Source of the DNA: Sceloporus undulatus
Lineage: Eukaryota; Chordata; Lepidosauria; Squamata; Phrynosomatidae
Direction: 5' to 3'
Assembly (NCBI RefSeq): GCF_019175285.1
Contig: NC_056524.1
Location: forward strand, 10,839,778 to 10,903,777
Length of the DNA stretch: 64,000 nucleotides
This document shows, one piece after another, positions 53,277 to 64,000 of this stretch. Numbering within the stretch: position 1 is the stretch's first letter; the number at the start of each line of letters is the position of its first letter. A program made the translations under genes and the position numbers. The notes beneath the pieces were generated by a model that saw only the letters and a list, made by a program, of their open reading frames with translations, ran no database searches and had not been told where the DNA came from.

Positions 53277-53834
53277 TTCTGTGGCTCAAGGGTTCTGTTC
53301 TGTGAAAAATTATAATACAGGTTCATTGACCTCACAGGATCATTGTAAGAGGCTTAGAAATTGTTCCACCTAAAACAGTCGCATTGAATTGTGCAATTTA
53401 CATACGTGTCAGCTCACCATTCACCAATTGAGCCAATATGTCCACTTATGTTACAGGAACTGGAATTTTAGGGTTTACATTTCTATACCACTTAATAGTG
53501 AATTCAGCACTCTCTAAGCAAGTTTACAATATATTAGCCAACTGTTCCCAACAAGCTGGGTACTCCCATCCAATTCCTAACCAGGGCTGACACTGCTTAA
53601 AACATAGACGTGTAAATCATGTCACATGTGCAGGGCTAAAAAGTCACCATTGTGCAATGGAAGTATTCTTCTGACTGAATATAGAGTTCCACAGACAGCA
53701 TGTTCATTATGTGTCTTGTGTTTGGAAGTTGTGCATTGCATGTTGCAATTGTGCATCCTATGTTGTGCATTGCAGTAGTGCATCCTATATTGTGCATAGT
53801 GGTGGCTCTTTGTGGTTGTGAATCTTATACTGTG
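53277..53834. other. unassigned, with degenerate GTGCAT repeats
   Basis: 53725-53834 is built of loose TTGTGCATTGCA and GTGCATCCTATATT words, and these continue after the SINE to about 54135. No gene. Confidence 0.5.
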
Positions 53835-54066
53835 AGAGACAAGATGGTGTAAGTGGTTTAAGCCTCGAACTAGGATTCAGGCCAGGGTTCAAATTCCCAT
53901 TTGGTCATAGAAACCCAATAGAAACCTTGGGCAAGTCACACTTCCTCAGTCTCAGCAAGAGTCAAAAGGCAAACCTTCTTGGAACAAACCCTGCCAAGAA
54001 AATCCCTTTATAAATTCACCTTAGGGTCACCATGAGTCAGAAACAACTTGCAAGGTACACAATAAC
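53835..54066 (+). mobile_element. SINE-A with 14-bp target duplication
   Basis: Flanked by exact AATCTTATACTGTG at 53821-53834 and 54067-54080. Head 'agatggtgtaagtggtttaa', B box GGTTCAAATTCCC, tail 'aaggtacacaataac'. The duplication fixes the family's ends. Confidence 0.95.
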
Positions 54067-54080
54067 AATCTTATACTGTG

Positions 54081-55144
54081 CATCTTATGCTTTGCACTGC
54101 AGTTGCACATTGTGCTGTAGACAATAGCATCTAGTCATTGACAGGTATTGCCCAATGTGCTGCTATTCTGCATGGCGTTTGTCTAACACTCATGTAGTGT
54201 CTCCCTGTGTGTGGATATTAACACTATGCTGAGGAGGTGTTGGGTTGCAGCCTATATGTAAAAGATTTTGAATTTTTTAAAACCTTAACCACTATTACTT
54301 CCCAGGAAGAAAAATCACCCAAAAACCTGCCTGGTGCTGCTGTGGTCCTCTTGAAATAAAAGGGGGCACTATGAAATATCCTGAGTTGTTGAGGAAATAC
54401 AAAACAAATGCTTATCTCAAGTATTCAGTTCCAGGTTGTTGTTTTAAAAATTCTTTTCAGAGTGCTCACACTCCTTTCTCGCCTTTTTGTAAAAGAGAGA
54501 AGTAAGGTATTAAAAGCAATTTTTTTCCAAAAAATAAAATAAAGCTGCAAGCTACGTCTCCTTCTGTAAGCATTTACTCCCGGGAAGAAAGAAGGATTGC
54601 TTTCCAGAGCATTGTCCACCCACATTAGAGAAAGGATTAACCCCTGATACATTCAGCTATTCTAACAGATTTCCTTTAAGCCTTCAATACCCCCCTCTCA
54701 CATTCACTTGGCTAATCACATTAGTTTTGTCATTAAAAGACACCACCATTCCCTTTATGGCAAATATCTAAACCGCTTACACCACCCAAAGGGGTCGCAT
54801 ATATTAGGAAAACAAGACAAACGGAAGGGATTTGCCAGCCTCCAGCTCAATGTTTTGGTGCCTCCCTCCTTTTATATACTCAGGAGATGGAACCGAGAGA
54901 GATTATTTATTATTATTATTATTACTTTGCAAATGGAAGTAGGAGGTGGGGAGCCACAGAAACTGGGGAACAGCTTTTCCTTCAGCATTGTGAACCCCTG
55001 AGAAGACGGGTAGAAGATGATGGAGATGGTCTGATGGTTACACAGAAAGGGCCATGCTATCCAGAGTCCAATTGTGCCCCCTTCAGGCTACATCTTGAAT
55101 GAAATTAGAATTCTAACCCATAGCTGTGCTGAATCTGGAAAATC
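54081..55144. other. repeat-free island, no gene
   Basis: Unique DNA with (TTA)n at about 54906-54925. The 54425-54660 part is an unbroken unique block. No coding or RNA signature. Confidence 0.4.
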
Positions 55145-55245
55145 AGTATACAAAGGGATCTTGCAGCACCTTTGAGACTAACTGAAAGAAAGAAGCTGGT
55201 AGCATCAGCTTTCATAGGCTTGAGCTACAAGTTTGCTGTCTTTTA
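55145..55245. mobile_element. DNA-element fragment
   Basis: 'gatcttgcagcacctttgag', 'actaactgaaagaaagaagc' and 'agctttcataggcttgagc' belong to a dispersed non-autonomous DNA element seen in many reptiles. I cannot name the superfamily. Confidence 0.5.
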
Positions 55246-55389
55246 GACTTGAGGAACCAAAGTTGAAAACCTTAAAGGGTAGAGACAGTTTCACAGCCAG
55301 GGAGCTGGTGTACTTTTTACGACTAACTTTTAAAGTATATTTTTAGCCTCCCATTTTGCCCGTGGTGCAAATGTCCCATGTGGAACAAT

Positions 55390-55580
55390 TGTTGTTGTTA
55401 CTGTGTGCCTTCAAGTCATTTCCTATTTATGGCGACTCTATTGAGGAACAAACTGCTAACTCCTCTGAGGCTGAGAGTGTGTGACTTGCCCAGTGGGCTT
55501 CATGGCTGAGCTGGGAATTGAATCCTAGTCTCCAGAGTCAGAATCCAACACTTAAACCACTATGTCATGCTGGCTCTCAA
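55390..55580 (-). mobile_element. SINE-A
   Basis: 'gttgttactgtgtgccttca' to 'aacacttaaaccactatgtc', with a deletion in the body. Confidence 0.85.
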
Positions 55581-56062
55581 TATTAAAGAGAGCTGTTAGA
55601 AGCTCAGGACATCTTCCTTTTTGAAAGTCTTGTGCTATCAATCAGCTAATACAGAGAGGAGCAACGTATCATCCCACAGTTGCTCCTGAACTGCAACTCA
55701 CAACATATCTTATCATTAAATATACAGGTTAGGACCAATAGGAGTCAGAGTCTAACAACACTGACAGGGTGCACATATCTCTTTGCAGGCTTAGGACTAG
55801 TCTATATTTGTAGGCTTCGAGCTTGTGTACACAATTCTGTTCAAACAGAATGTGATCCTTCCATATACAGTTAGGAGGAATCTGAGCTTTTTACTCCCCC
55901 TCCCCCCCCCAAAAAAAACCTCAACCTCAGCTGAAAAAGAATTTGCAGTTTTTACTGGAGTATCTACAAGGATACATATTATCAAACATGCGTCCATGTT
56001 CGCATGGATTTGCATGTCTGCACATTTTTGGCAGAAGGAAGGCAAATAGATGTGAATTAGGT
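55581..56062. other. unassigned sequence
   Basis: C/A homopolymers at about 55898-55918. No gene. Confidence 0.45.
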
Positions 56063-56225
56063 ACCTGTCACAGGGTTTTCTTGGCAATATTTCTTCAGTG
56101 AAGGTTTGCCATTGCCTTCTCAAGGCTGAGAGCATGTGACTTGCCCAAGGTTTCATGGTCCATCTGAGAATCAAACCTTGGTCTCCATAGTCCAATGCTC
56201 AGATTACTATGCCACTGGCTCTCAT
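56063..56225 (-). mobile_element. SINE-A, lacking the tail
   Basis: 'acagggttttcttggcaata' to 'caatgctcagattactatgc'. Confidence 0.82.
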
Positions 56226-57477
56226 ATGTGGGATTTAAAGCTAGGGGTAGGGAAGGCTCATTCAACATGATCTATGCAAAGCGTCTTCACTTTAATAGAA
56301 CTTATCAGCATAATGTGATAGGAAATCAAGAAATATCTTCATAGGCCATATCCTACAGGTTGGTCTTCCACATTCTACTAACATATAAAATAGGGAACTA
56401 ATGGCCCTCCAGATGTTGGACTAAAAATCTCATCATCCCCTAGGCAGCATAGCCAATGGGGACGGTTTCTGCTTCTTATCAGATTTAGTCAGTAATTCCC
56501 GGTATTCACTTCTCTTGTTTTCAATTCAAAAATTCAAGTCAATTTCAAAATAAGGGTTCTTGATCAACATCTAGAGGCCACACATTCCTATCTTTGGTGT
56601 AATAGGACAAAACCTCTGACCTCTAAAAAGTAAAAGACCAGTTCAGAGAATAGTCATGGGCCTGCCGTTTCATGCGATAGCCCTTTTGACTTCTGAGATG
56701 ACTTGTGACATTGAAAAGTTTACTATGTTATGTTACAGTACTGTCTCTTATATTTTGAATGTACACCATGCTGAAATGCAGAAAATGTGCATTCCTGTGT
56801 AAAGTGAGTTAAATAAATATTCAGGAAAAATATAATATGAAATGCTAACTATTGTTGGTGGGGGGGGGGGAATAAAAACAACTCTTTTCCCCCTTTCAGG
56901 GTGACAACGCATTCTTTGGATAGTTGCACATATTTCTGTTTAAGTGTTCTATAGGAACCACTTGTTGTTCTAGCAAGGAATCCTAAGTTGATCTATAAAG
57001 GACTATACCATAAATCCTTGGCGCTTTGTTATAGGTAGGTATATTTGCTAAGGCAAGAGGGCACTCATATTTATGACAATGAATGTACCTTGAAAATTAA
57101 GCTACATAGAGAAAATAATACCCAGGGGAAAGTTGTAAAAAGCCACACCGAGTGTCTTTCATAGTTAAAACAGAAAGCTAGTTTAGTTGTTTTCCATATG
57201 GTTTTACTTTTGAGTAGGGGTGGGAATTCAGTGGCCCTGCAGAAATTGTTGGTATGCAATCTGGACATTTCTCACTTTGGTTATATTTGCTAAAGCTGCT
57301 GAACATTCGACATTTGGAGGGCCATCTTCCCACACCTCCATTTTTGTCTGACTTCCACATCAGCCAAAATAAATCAGATTGATGAGTCTATGGAACATGC
57401 CTCCCAGCAAGTTTACATTGGATTGCAGGCTATGCGTTGGTAATGTCTTCTTATCAAAAGAAATTAATCTCTTTCTT
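56226..57477. other. mostly unassigned sequence
   Basis: A Pal-4 piece lies at 56395-56450 ('ctccagatgttggactaaaa'). The rest has no gene or named repeat. G12 run near 56862. Confidence 0.45.
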
Positions 57478-57945
57478 AATAATAATAATAATAATAATAA
57501 TAATTTTTATTTATATCCCGCCTTTCCAATTGCATGATCAAGGCGGCTTACAAGACAGGAAACAATAAAATACAGGTAAAACATCACAATATAAAAAGTT
57601 TAAAAACATCATTACTAGGGGTAGGAACGGGAATCTATACAAATCACAATTCACTAGGGGCAAGAAAGAGACAATATATTGCACTAATCCGGGGTCGAAA
57701 AACAGAGAACAAGGAGCAGAGAAAAAACATTATTACCTAAGATGAAAAAGCCAACTGGAATAGATGCGTTTTTAATTGTTTCTTAAAAGAAACTAAAGAT
57801 GCAGAGGAACGGAGCTCTGCAGGGAGCTTATTCGACAATGAGGGGGCGACCATAGTGAAAGCCCTCTGTGAGGTCCTCACCAAATGGGATTTAGGGACCT
57901 CTAACAAATTGGTCCCAGATGTTCTTGGTTGGTAGTAGCTCCTAA
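57478..57945 (-). mobile_element. L2-type LINE 3' end
   Basis: (AAT)n, 'tttatttatatcccgccttt', UTR, then the decayed ORF2 end whose minus translation includes 'FTMVAPSLSNKLPAELRSSA'. Confidence 0.82.
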
Positions 57946-57990
57946 TTCAGCAGCATAGCTATGAAACTGGGATGTTTTTATTCCCTTATA

Positions 57991-58203
57991 TAGTCAGTCC
58001 TCTGTATGCATGAATTCAATCATCCATGGCTTGAAAATATTAAAACATATAAATTCCAAAAAAGCAAACCTTGCTTTTGCCATTTTATATAAGAGGGACC
58101 ATTTTACTATCCCATTGTATGTAATGGGACTTCAGCATCCGCGGATTTGGGTATCTATAAGGAGTCCTGGAACCAAGCCCCAGCAGATACCAAGGGCCCA
58201 CTG
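57991..58203. mobile_element. Tigger/pogo-like MITE, complete
   Basis: TA duplications on both sides (57989-57990 and 58204-58205). Ends TAGTCAGTCCTCTGTATGCA and 'accaagggcccactg'. Core 'catccatggcttgaaaatat'. Confidence 0.88.
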
Positions 58204-58211
58204 TACAACAA

Positions 58212-58325
58212 AATCCCAGATCTACAAAATGGTGATAACTTTTATTGGGCCAACTAAAAAGCACAATAGAAATCATGCAAGCTTTTGGAGCTCCCTGGGC
58301 TGCTTCATCAAAGAAAAGTGACAAT
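58212..58325. mobile_element. DNA-element fragment
   Basis: 'ggtgataacttttattgggc', 'catgcaagcttttggagctc' and 'gggctgcttcatcaaagaaa': same broad class as the fragment at 55145. Confidence 0.5.
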
Positions 58326-58619
58326 GTTAAGCCACAGCCCTACACTTCCTTCAGATGTCACTTCTGTTGTCATTTAGGATGGTCTAGACAGAGAGATATT
58401 GAGGCAAGAAGAGGCCGCTCTCCTTCTTGGCCAAGTAAGGATGGGAACAAAGGACAGTAAATAATAGGCAATAAAATTTCAAATCTATTGGCAATAGCAA
58501 AGTAACTGCCATTGAGATCCAGACTAACTCTGCCCTGTGCAGGGCTGACAGTCCCTTTTCTAAGGCAGAGAACATTGAATATCTCAAGAAGTCTGTACTG
58601 TTACATCTGGGAAAACATT

Positions 58620-58815
58620 TTGGTATTATATATGTTTATGTTTGTGTGTGTATATGCTTTATGTGTATATTTGTTTTAAATTCTGCTTTTAACTGTTTTT
58701 TATTGATGCAGTTGTTGCAATTGTATATTGCACTCTGCTTGTCACCTGCTTTGATCTATTGGAAAAGCGGGTTAGAAATAAATAATTATTATTATATTAT
58801 TATTATATGTGAAAC
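58620..58815 (+). mobile_element. L2-type LINE 3' tail
   Basis: T-rich UTR, 'gctttgatctattggaaaag', 'gggttagaaataaataatta' and an ATT-rich tail. Confidence 0.7.
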
Positions 58816-58821
58816 TTGAAA

Positions 58822-59440
58822 AGCTTGTTGTTTGTGTGCTTTCAAGTCATTTCCAAATTATGGCAACCTTATCACAGGGTTTTCTTGGCAAGATTTATTA
58901 AGAGGGGGGTCGTCTTTTGCCTTCCTTGAAGGGTGAGATGGTGACTTGTCCAAAGTCATTGCATCAGAGCAACCAGGAGGTCAGTTTTGAACAATACTGC
59001 TAACACTTATGAACCAAGAATAGCATATGTTTATTGTGGTATGACTGGGCCATACAAATATGATTATACAGTAATTGCAAAGTATAACAAGTCACCAAAA
59101 GGGCAATCCAAATAAATGTCCATAACAAAGTCAATTCACAGTTTATAAAACCAGAATACTGAAGATAAAGGATATGAAGTGTAGAGTCCTTTAACTTATG
59201 AGGAACTTGAGGTTTGGAGATAATAGGATTGGAAGATCTTGAAGATGACCATGAAGAACATAAAATTGAAATTTATGGCATCAAGGAACTGAAGAGACGG
59301 CTATTTCCAGAAGTCTTTACAACTGTTTCAAAAGATCTTCATTAGTCCATGGGTTTCTATGGTCAAGTGGAGATTCAAACCCTGCTCTCCAGGGTCCTAG
59401 TCCAATGCCCAAACCACTAAACCATGCTGGCTCTCTTCAA
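58822..59440 (-). mobile_element. SINE-A split by an unknown insertion
   Basis: The left part 58822-58962 runs from 'gttgtttgtgtgctttcaag' to 'acttgtccaaagtcatt'. The right part about 59344-59440 resumes 'agtccatgggtttctatggt' to 'ccaaaccactaaaccatgct'. Confidence 0.85.
58963..59343. mobile_element. unknown insertion in SINE-A, about 380 bp
   Basis: The DNA between the two SINE halves is flanked by TCATT on both sides and is non-coding. It includes 'aggaacttgaggtttggaga'. No inverted ends are obvious, and the family is unknown. Confidence 0.5.
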
Positions 59441-59689
59441 AAGCTTACATGGTGCATTTTGCACTTTTTAAATGTATCAATTTTGTTGTATTTTGTATTT
59501 TGCTGCATGGCTAACCCAGCTACCCCTGAATATATTTGCTCCCATAGGTGTCACTTGACACTTTGAACAGAATCCCATTTTGCCATTTTAGTGGTCATTC
59601 TCTTTGAAGAAATCCACTTGGAGTTCTTCACAATGCTTTTATTCACGCCATCTTAAATAATTTTGGGTTGTCATCAATATTGGCCACCT

Positions 59690-59995
59690 CAGAACTCCTC
59701 CCTAACTCCGTATCATTGAGGAACTAAAAGCACTGTCTCAATACAGATTCCTGAGGATCCCTCAGTGCCTGCATCTCTCTCTGGCGAGAACTGCCCACTT
59801 ATTCCTATTGTGTGCTACTTGCATTTTGAGTTTTCAATCCATAACAGGACTTTTCTTATTCTGAGGCTAAATTTGCTTAGGACCCATTGGTGTGGGACTT
59901 ATTAAACACTTTAGAAATCCAAGGAGACAATGTCTACTGGTTCACCTATCCATCTGTTTATTGACCCCTCAGAGGTGATATTTCAGATGCTGCTC
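59690..59995 (-). mobile_element. CR1-type LINE RT fragment
   Basis: The antisense reads PVDIVSLDF, then a block comparable to SKAFDTVPHQWVLSKF, and WIEN further on. This is a reverse transcriptase core with stops. The family is likely CR1. Confidence 0.6.
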
Positions 59996-60473
59996 CACTG
60001 CATCTTTGGAAGGCTTCATGGTCTCCTACCTTTCAATTCAAGCTCTGAACCTAGGACCTTCTGCAAGCAAACAATGGACCTTTTGCTTTTAGTTTCTTTA
60101 ACAATTGAAGTAACGAGTCTTTGATCCACCATTAAAAATTCCATCCAGCATAACCAATCAGAAGGAATTATGGGATATATAGTCCAAAACTTCCGAAGGG
60201 CTCAAAGTTTCTCCTTACGCTACAGCTCCTTGGCAGAATTTCGGAGGATGCTGGTTTCATTTTGTGTGCTTTATTTTTTGAAAAAGGATTACTGTGGGAG
60301 ATATGCTCTCTTGGATTTTAGTTCTGGGAAAGACCTGAGTACGAAACCTTGCAAAAAATTTGACACAGAAGATAATATGGCTAGATAGACTACTGGGTAC
60401 ATACGTCAAGGAAAAGCTACTTCATAAGTTCTTACTGAGGAATCCAAGGAAACCTAGCTCTCCAAACACTAGG
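59996..60473. other. unassigned sequence
   Basis: No gene. 'attatgggatatatagtcca' may be a Pal-4-type scrap. Confidence 0.4.
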
Positions 60474-60695
60474 GGTGCATCTACACTGTAGAAATAATCC
60501 AATGTGACACAGCTTTAACTGCCAAGGCTCCATCCGACAGAATTCTGGGATCTGTAATTTTGTGAGGCACCAGCACTCTTTGGCAGAGGCAGCTAAACAC
60601 CTTGTAAAACTACAAATCCCAGGGTTCCATAGGATGGAGGTACAGCATTTAAAGGGTTGTCAAACAGGTGTTTTTTTTTACAGTGCACCCTAGGA
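60474..60695. mobile_element. Pal-1 MITE
   Basis: GGTGCATCTACACTGTAG at the left and 'ttacagtgcacc' at the right, with CTAGG on both sides (about 60468-60472 and 60689-60693) as a possible 5-bp duplication. Confidence 0.88.
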
Positions 60696-60837
60696 GATGT
60701 AAATACAAAGAAAAAGTGTACTATAAAGCATAGGCAAAAAGCAATTCCTTTCCTTGAATTGCTTAACAGTGCATATTCACTTTTCACTTGATTCAGAAAA
60801 CTGCAAAGTACAGGAGGATGGATATATGATGTTTTAT

Positions 60838-61140
60838 TTGGTGTTGTTCATGGAATGGCTTGATGCCATGGAATTCTGGGATTTGTAGGCTTGTGTCATA
60901 CAGTAAACCCTGCATAGCCACAAATTCTTCACCCATGGATTCAAGCATCCACAGCTATATATATATATATATATATCTTGATTTTGTCATTTAATATAAG
61001 GAGCACCATTTTACTATGCCACTATATAGGGTGATTTAATGGTGCAAAACCAAGTAAGAACAGCTTTACTTTTGTTCCATTCTTTTTTAATCACCCTGTA
61101 TTTAATGGGTCTAATGTGGTATGGTCCAAACCAAAGGCAC
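60838..61140. mobile_element. Pal-1 scrap and Tigger/pogo-like MITE
   Basis: 60840-60896 is one Pal-1 arm. From 60897, ACAGTAAACCCTGCATAGCC begins a Tigger-like copy with 'cacccatggattcaagcatc', a (TA)n run at 60956-60977 and 'taaggagcaccattttacta'. A 68-bp element at 61029 interrupts it, and it continues 'tgtatttaatgggtctaat'. Confidence 0.7.
61029..61096. mobile_element. 68-bp micro-MITE, mariner-like ends
   Basis: Ends GGGTGATTTAATGG and, reverse-complemented, GGGTGATTAAAAAAG. TA-containing flanks (TATA/TGTA). It sits inside the Tigger-like copy, whose sequence is continuous on either side. Confidence 0.7.
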
Positions 61141-63886
61141 TCTTGTTGCTGTTCTGTGGGAAAATAAAGCTTTCAACTGCTCTCATTATGTGGTATCTGA
61201 TCACGTACGCTTCTTTTTTGCTGGATTGTACTTTATGGAACAGTGAATGAATTTGCCTCAAGGTGGAAGTTTCCAGAGTGTAGGAACTATATAAATTGTT
61301 TCATTTCTGTGTAGAGCACAGATGGGAAAGTAATTTGATAATGCAAATCCTGCCCTTCAAAACACATAGATAAGCCACATGCTCACCCACAATTGCAGAG
61401 ATAGTCTTTACAAATAAATGAGGGGAATGGGTTTCTCCTTGGTCAGTAGCAAATCAAGATTTTTTCAGAGGGAAAAATGACCAAAGGAAGATTCCAAGAC
61501 CAGTAAGAACCAGCACAACGTTTAGTTATCTAGCAGCTGAGAGGTAATTGAAAGTTTACCTGGACATTCACTTCTTGATTTTTCTTTTGTTCCCATACTG
61601 TTTTAGCAAAAATATTTCATTCTCTTCAAAGAGGTACAAGCCAAACTTTGCAGGAACAACTTTTCCTATGGTGCGTACAATAATAACACGGATACAGTTA
61701 GTTATCTATTATCTACACAGTGCAACTGTATCCATAAGGCCAATGGCCACAAGTTTCACTTACTAATGTTTGAAAAAGTATGCTCTCTCTAGGCATTTCC
61801 TCGGTCCTTCAGGATGATTTTATGGTATGCTTCTGGTGGATGTTGACCATAGAGTTGTGCTGGAGGATCTAAAAATGCCTAGAGAGGTGTTTCTCTCTAA
61901 GGCCAACTTGCATCAGAAATAATTCATTTCAATATGGTTCACTATTATCTGCAGTTTTGTGTTTCCACAGTAAGTCCTAGAACATATCCCCCATGGATAC
62001 GTGGACCATACTGTACTCAAAAAAGTTTGTTATATTGCCAATGGAGGACTCTTAACTCTTTATCTGTGGAGGCAGGGGCTCACATTTTCAACTGCCTGCT
62101 AGCTCCTCTTGCAATATTTCCTCCAGAACTCCTCCTCTTTCCTGATATCAGGTAGGATTGTAGACTGAGGAGGAAGATGGATTAACTACTATGGGAGAAA
62201 GTTGACTAAGTACCCTGCAAGTGCCCACCTCAGGAGTGGGCAACTGTGGGAGGCTGTGCAGAGGACACATCAGACTCCTAGGAGACCTGGAGGGGTTTGT
62301 ACCCCTCACGGTCACCCCTCAGCAAAAATTTAAAAAATGCCATTTTTAGGACTTTTTCCAAAACAGAAAAACCAGTTTACTTCTAGTTTTTTAAAAGGTC
62401 TTTTCTGGATCCAAAAATGGTCCAGGAAGGCTCCAAAATGTGTCAAAAATGCCCCCATGTCTTCAGAGAGCATTTGGACCAAAAATGTGATTCATGGTGG
62501 CTCCTGAAGGTTGCAAAAACTACCCTGGGGTGCAAGAAGCCTACATCCCACATTCACAGGAAACGGCAACTAGGAAGTTGAGGTTCACATTTGTCATACA
62601 GTGCCAAGATGTGACATCTACTGCTGCCTGAGCCTTTAGTTGAGGTAAAGTCTGGAGGCAAAGTAAAACCTGTTTCCTAGAGAAGGAAAAGAACTGGAGA
62701 TGCTCCATCCCAAATAAAGAGGGCAAATTCAAATGGCTTCAATTTTTGGCAAAATAAGAGTTCACAGTTTCTGTGCCTTCTGTTCCCTTAAATGCTGGAT
62801 ATTTGCTTGTCCCCTGCCCATGCAATATGGCTGTGTTATAACCACCTATAGAGTTGAGTTGAGGTATGTAAGTTGAGGCTGAATCAGTCCAAAGAGCCAT
62901 CTGGTGATTTATCCCCTTTTGAATGCTGATCAGTCAAATGCCTTCATGACCCATTCTGAAGGAAACATTATTTTGTCCCCATGTTGAACCCCTCAAGAAC
63001 AAGCATTCAGAGGACATCTCAACCATTCAGTTAACATGGTGGCTAACCTCTCAACAACTAGATGTTGCTGGACTCCCAACTCCCATCAGACCATGGGAGT
63101 TGTAGTCTCACAATATCTGTAGGACTACAGGGCTTATCTCCACCCACCAGCTTAAAGCCACAGGTAGATTTACCCCTTTAATTTTTTTTAATCTCCTTTT
63201 AAAGCCACTAATATTGTGGCCCCCACTATATCCTATTGCAATGAATTCTTTTAAAGTAAGCTATGTACACATGCAGGCCAGGGGGAAGATACTTGTCTCC
63301 CTGTTCCCCCCTAAAAATATGTTGCAGTCCCCATGCTCAACTAGAAAATGCCCACTGGATGCTTGTACAAAGATACAGTAATGCAAGTGCCCCCCCAGTG
63401 CATTGGGATGGCTTAGATCTGCCACTTCAGAAAGTCCTTCATACAATCAGATGGGTCAAACAGGCCTTGAGAGAGAAAGAGAAAAAGAGATATCGAGAAT
63501 GTTGATGATTACATCCCATGTCATCACCAGTGGAAAAAAAAAACAATTACAAACATCCCATGGTCTCTAATCATTTGTGGTGCTTGTTATATCTTCTGTG
63601 CTTTTGTAGCCACAGCCTCATGTAGTGAACTTCCAAGAGGCGAGCTTGCAGCACAGAAACAGGATCAAAAGGAGAATTGGAGCGAAGGTCCAAGTGATGC
63701 GCACCTTCTGGGATCATGATAGCAACTAGAGTGTCTGTGATGTTCTTTGTTACTCCACCTCCGGACCAGGGGTCAAGCCCACCATTGCTGGAAGGAAATG
63801 AACATAACCATCAGTCATCTTTGGAAAACCACTAGAAGTGCCAGCACTGTGGCCATGCCAGAGATGGAGGGTCCTACTTCCAGGTA
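61141..63886. other. long unassigned stretch, no gene
   Basis: About 2.7 kb with no recognised gene. A Pal-4 piece lies at about 63055-63130, and an A/T-run-rich segment at 62320-62500 holds repeated CCAAAAATG and CAAAAATG words. The short open frames have no signature. Confidence 0.45.
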
Positions 63887-64000
63887 CCTAAACATTAGGA
63901 AGAATGTCTTGTCTGTAAGAGCTACCTGACAGTGAGATAGACTGCCTTGGGGTTGGACTAGATTATCTTTGAGACCCCTTCCAACTCTGTTATTCCTATG
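63887..64000 (+). mobile_element. CR1 LINE 3' end at the window edge
   Basis: 'taaacattaggaagaatgtc' to 'ccaactctgttattcctatg', with internal deletion. The tail runs to the last base. Confidence 0.8.

Overview
The window looks like a gene-poor stretch of a squamate reptile genome, most likely a lizard. The evidence is the repeat content: many tRNA-headed SINEs with a BovB-type 3' end, several BovB (RTE) LINE pieces, CR1 and L2 LINE 3' ends, PIF/Harbinger-like and Tigger-like MITEs, and a very abundant palindromic MITE. This mix is typical of squamates. The species cannot be named from the sequence.

Only one host protein gene is convincing. It is a single-exon FAM181B on the minus strand (stop at 22495, start ATG at 23875-23877, 460 residues). 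The [20 protein letters not shown]-type core and the TEAD-binding Omega-loop motif ([16 protein letters not shown]) are both intact. The gene sits inside a GC-rich island and is flanked on its 5' side by a polypurine/polypyrimidine tract of about 420 bp. Its stop codon lies exactly at the edge of a tRNA-derived SINE with a candidate 7-bp target duplication, so the present C-terminus appears to have been set by that insertion.

Layout. 1-6.3 kb: AT-rich DNA, an L2 copy split by a 544-bp element made of about a dozen hairpins, and a 60-bp minisatellite. 6.3-13.5 kb: CR1 and L2 copies, some nested, SINEs and a Harbinger MITE. 13.5-21.6 kb: unique islands plus dense palindromic MITEs and SINEs, with two nested pairs. 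21.6-24.8 kb: FAM181B with its flanks. 24.8-32 kb: BovB/CR1/SINE cluster. 32-39.7 kb: unique islands, MITEs, SINEs and L2 ends. 39.8-41.3 kb: a 1.47-kb Harbinger-like element with an internal 144-bp tandem duplication. 41.3-54 kb: mixed LINE, SINE and MITE copies, an hAT-like element, a possible solo LTR fossil, and an L2 copy with a long target duplication. 54-64 kb: mostly unique DNA with scattered repeats and a CR1 3' end running off the window.

Family labels used below are mine. Pal-1 is the palindromic MITE with ends like GGTGCATCTACACTGTAG. Pal-2 is a small palindrome built on AAGTTACTTTTTGGA. Pal-3 is a palindrome containing ATGTTCTAGAAGAGTTTATT. Pal-4 is built on CCAGATGTTGGACTACAACT. 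SINE-A has a tRNA head and a BovB-type tail ending in (AAC)n. SINE-B has a tRNA head and an L2-like tail. SINE-C and SINE-D are two further tRNA-derived families. Unc-E is an unclassified dispersed repeat. All family names are recognised from memory, and boundaries without a stated target duplication are accurate to roughly 10-30 bp.
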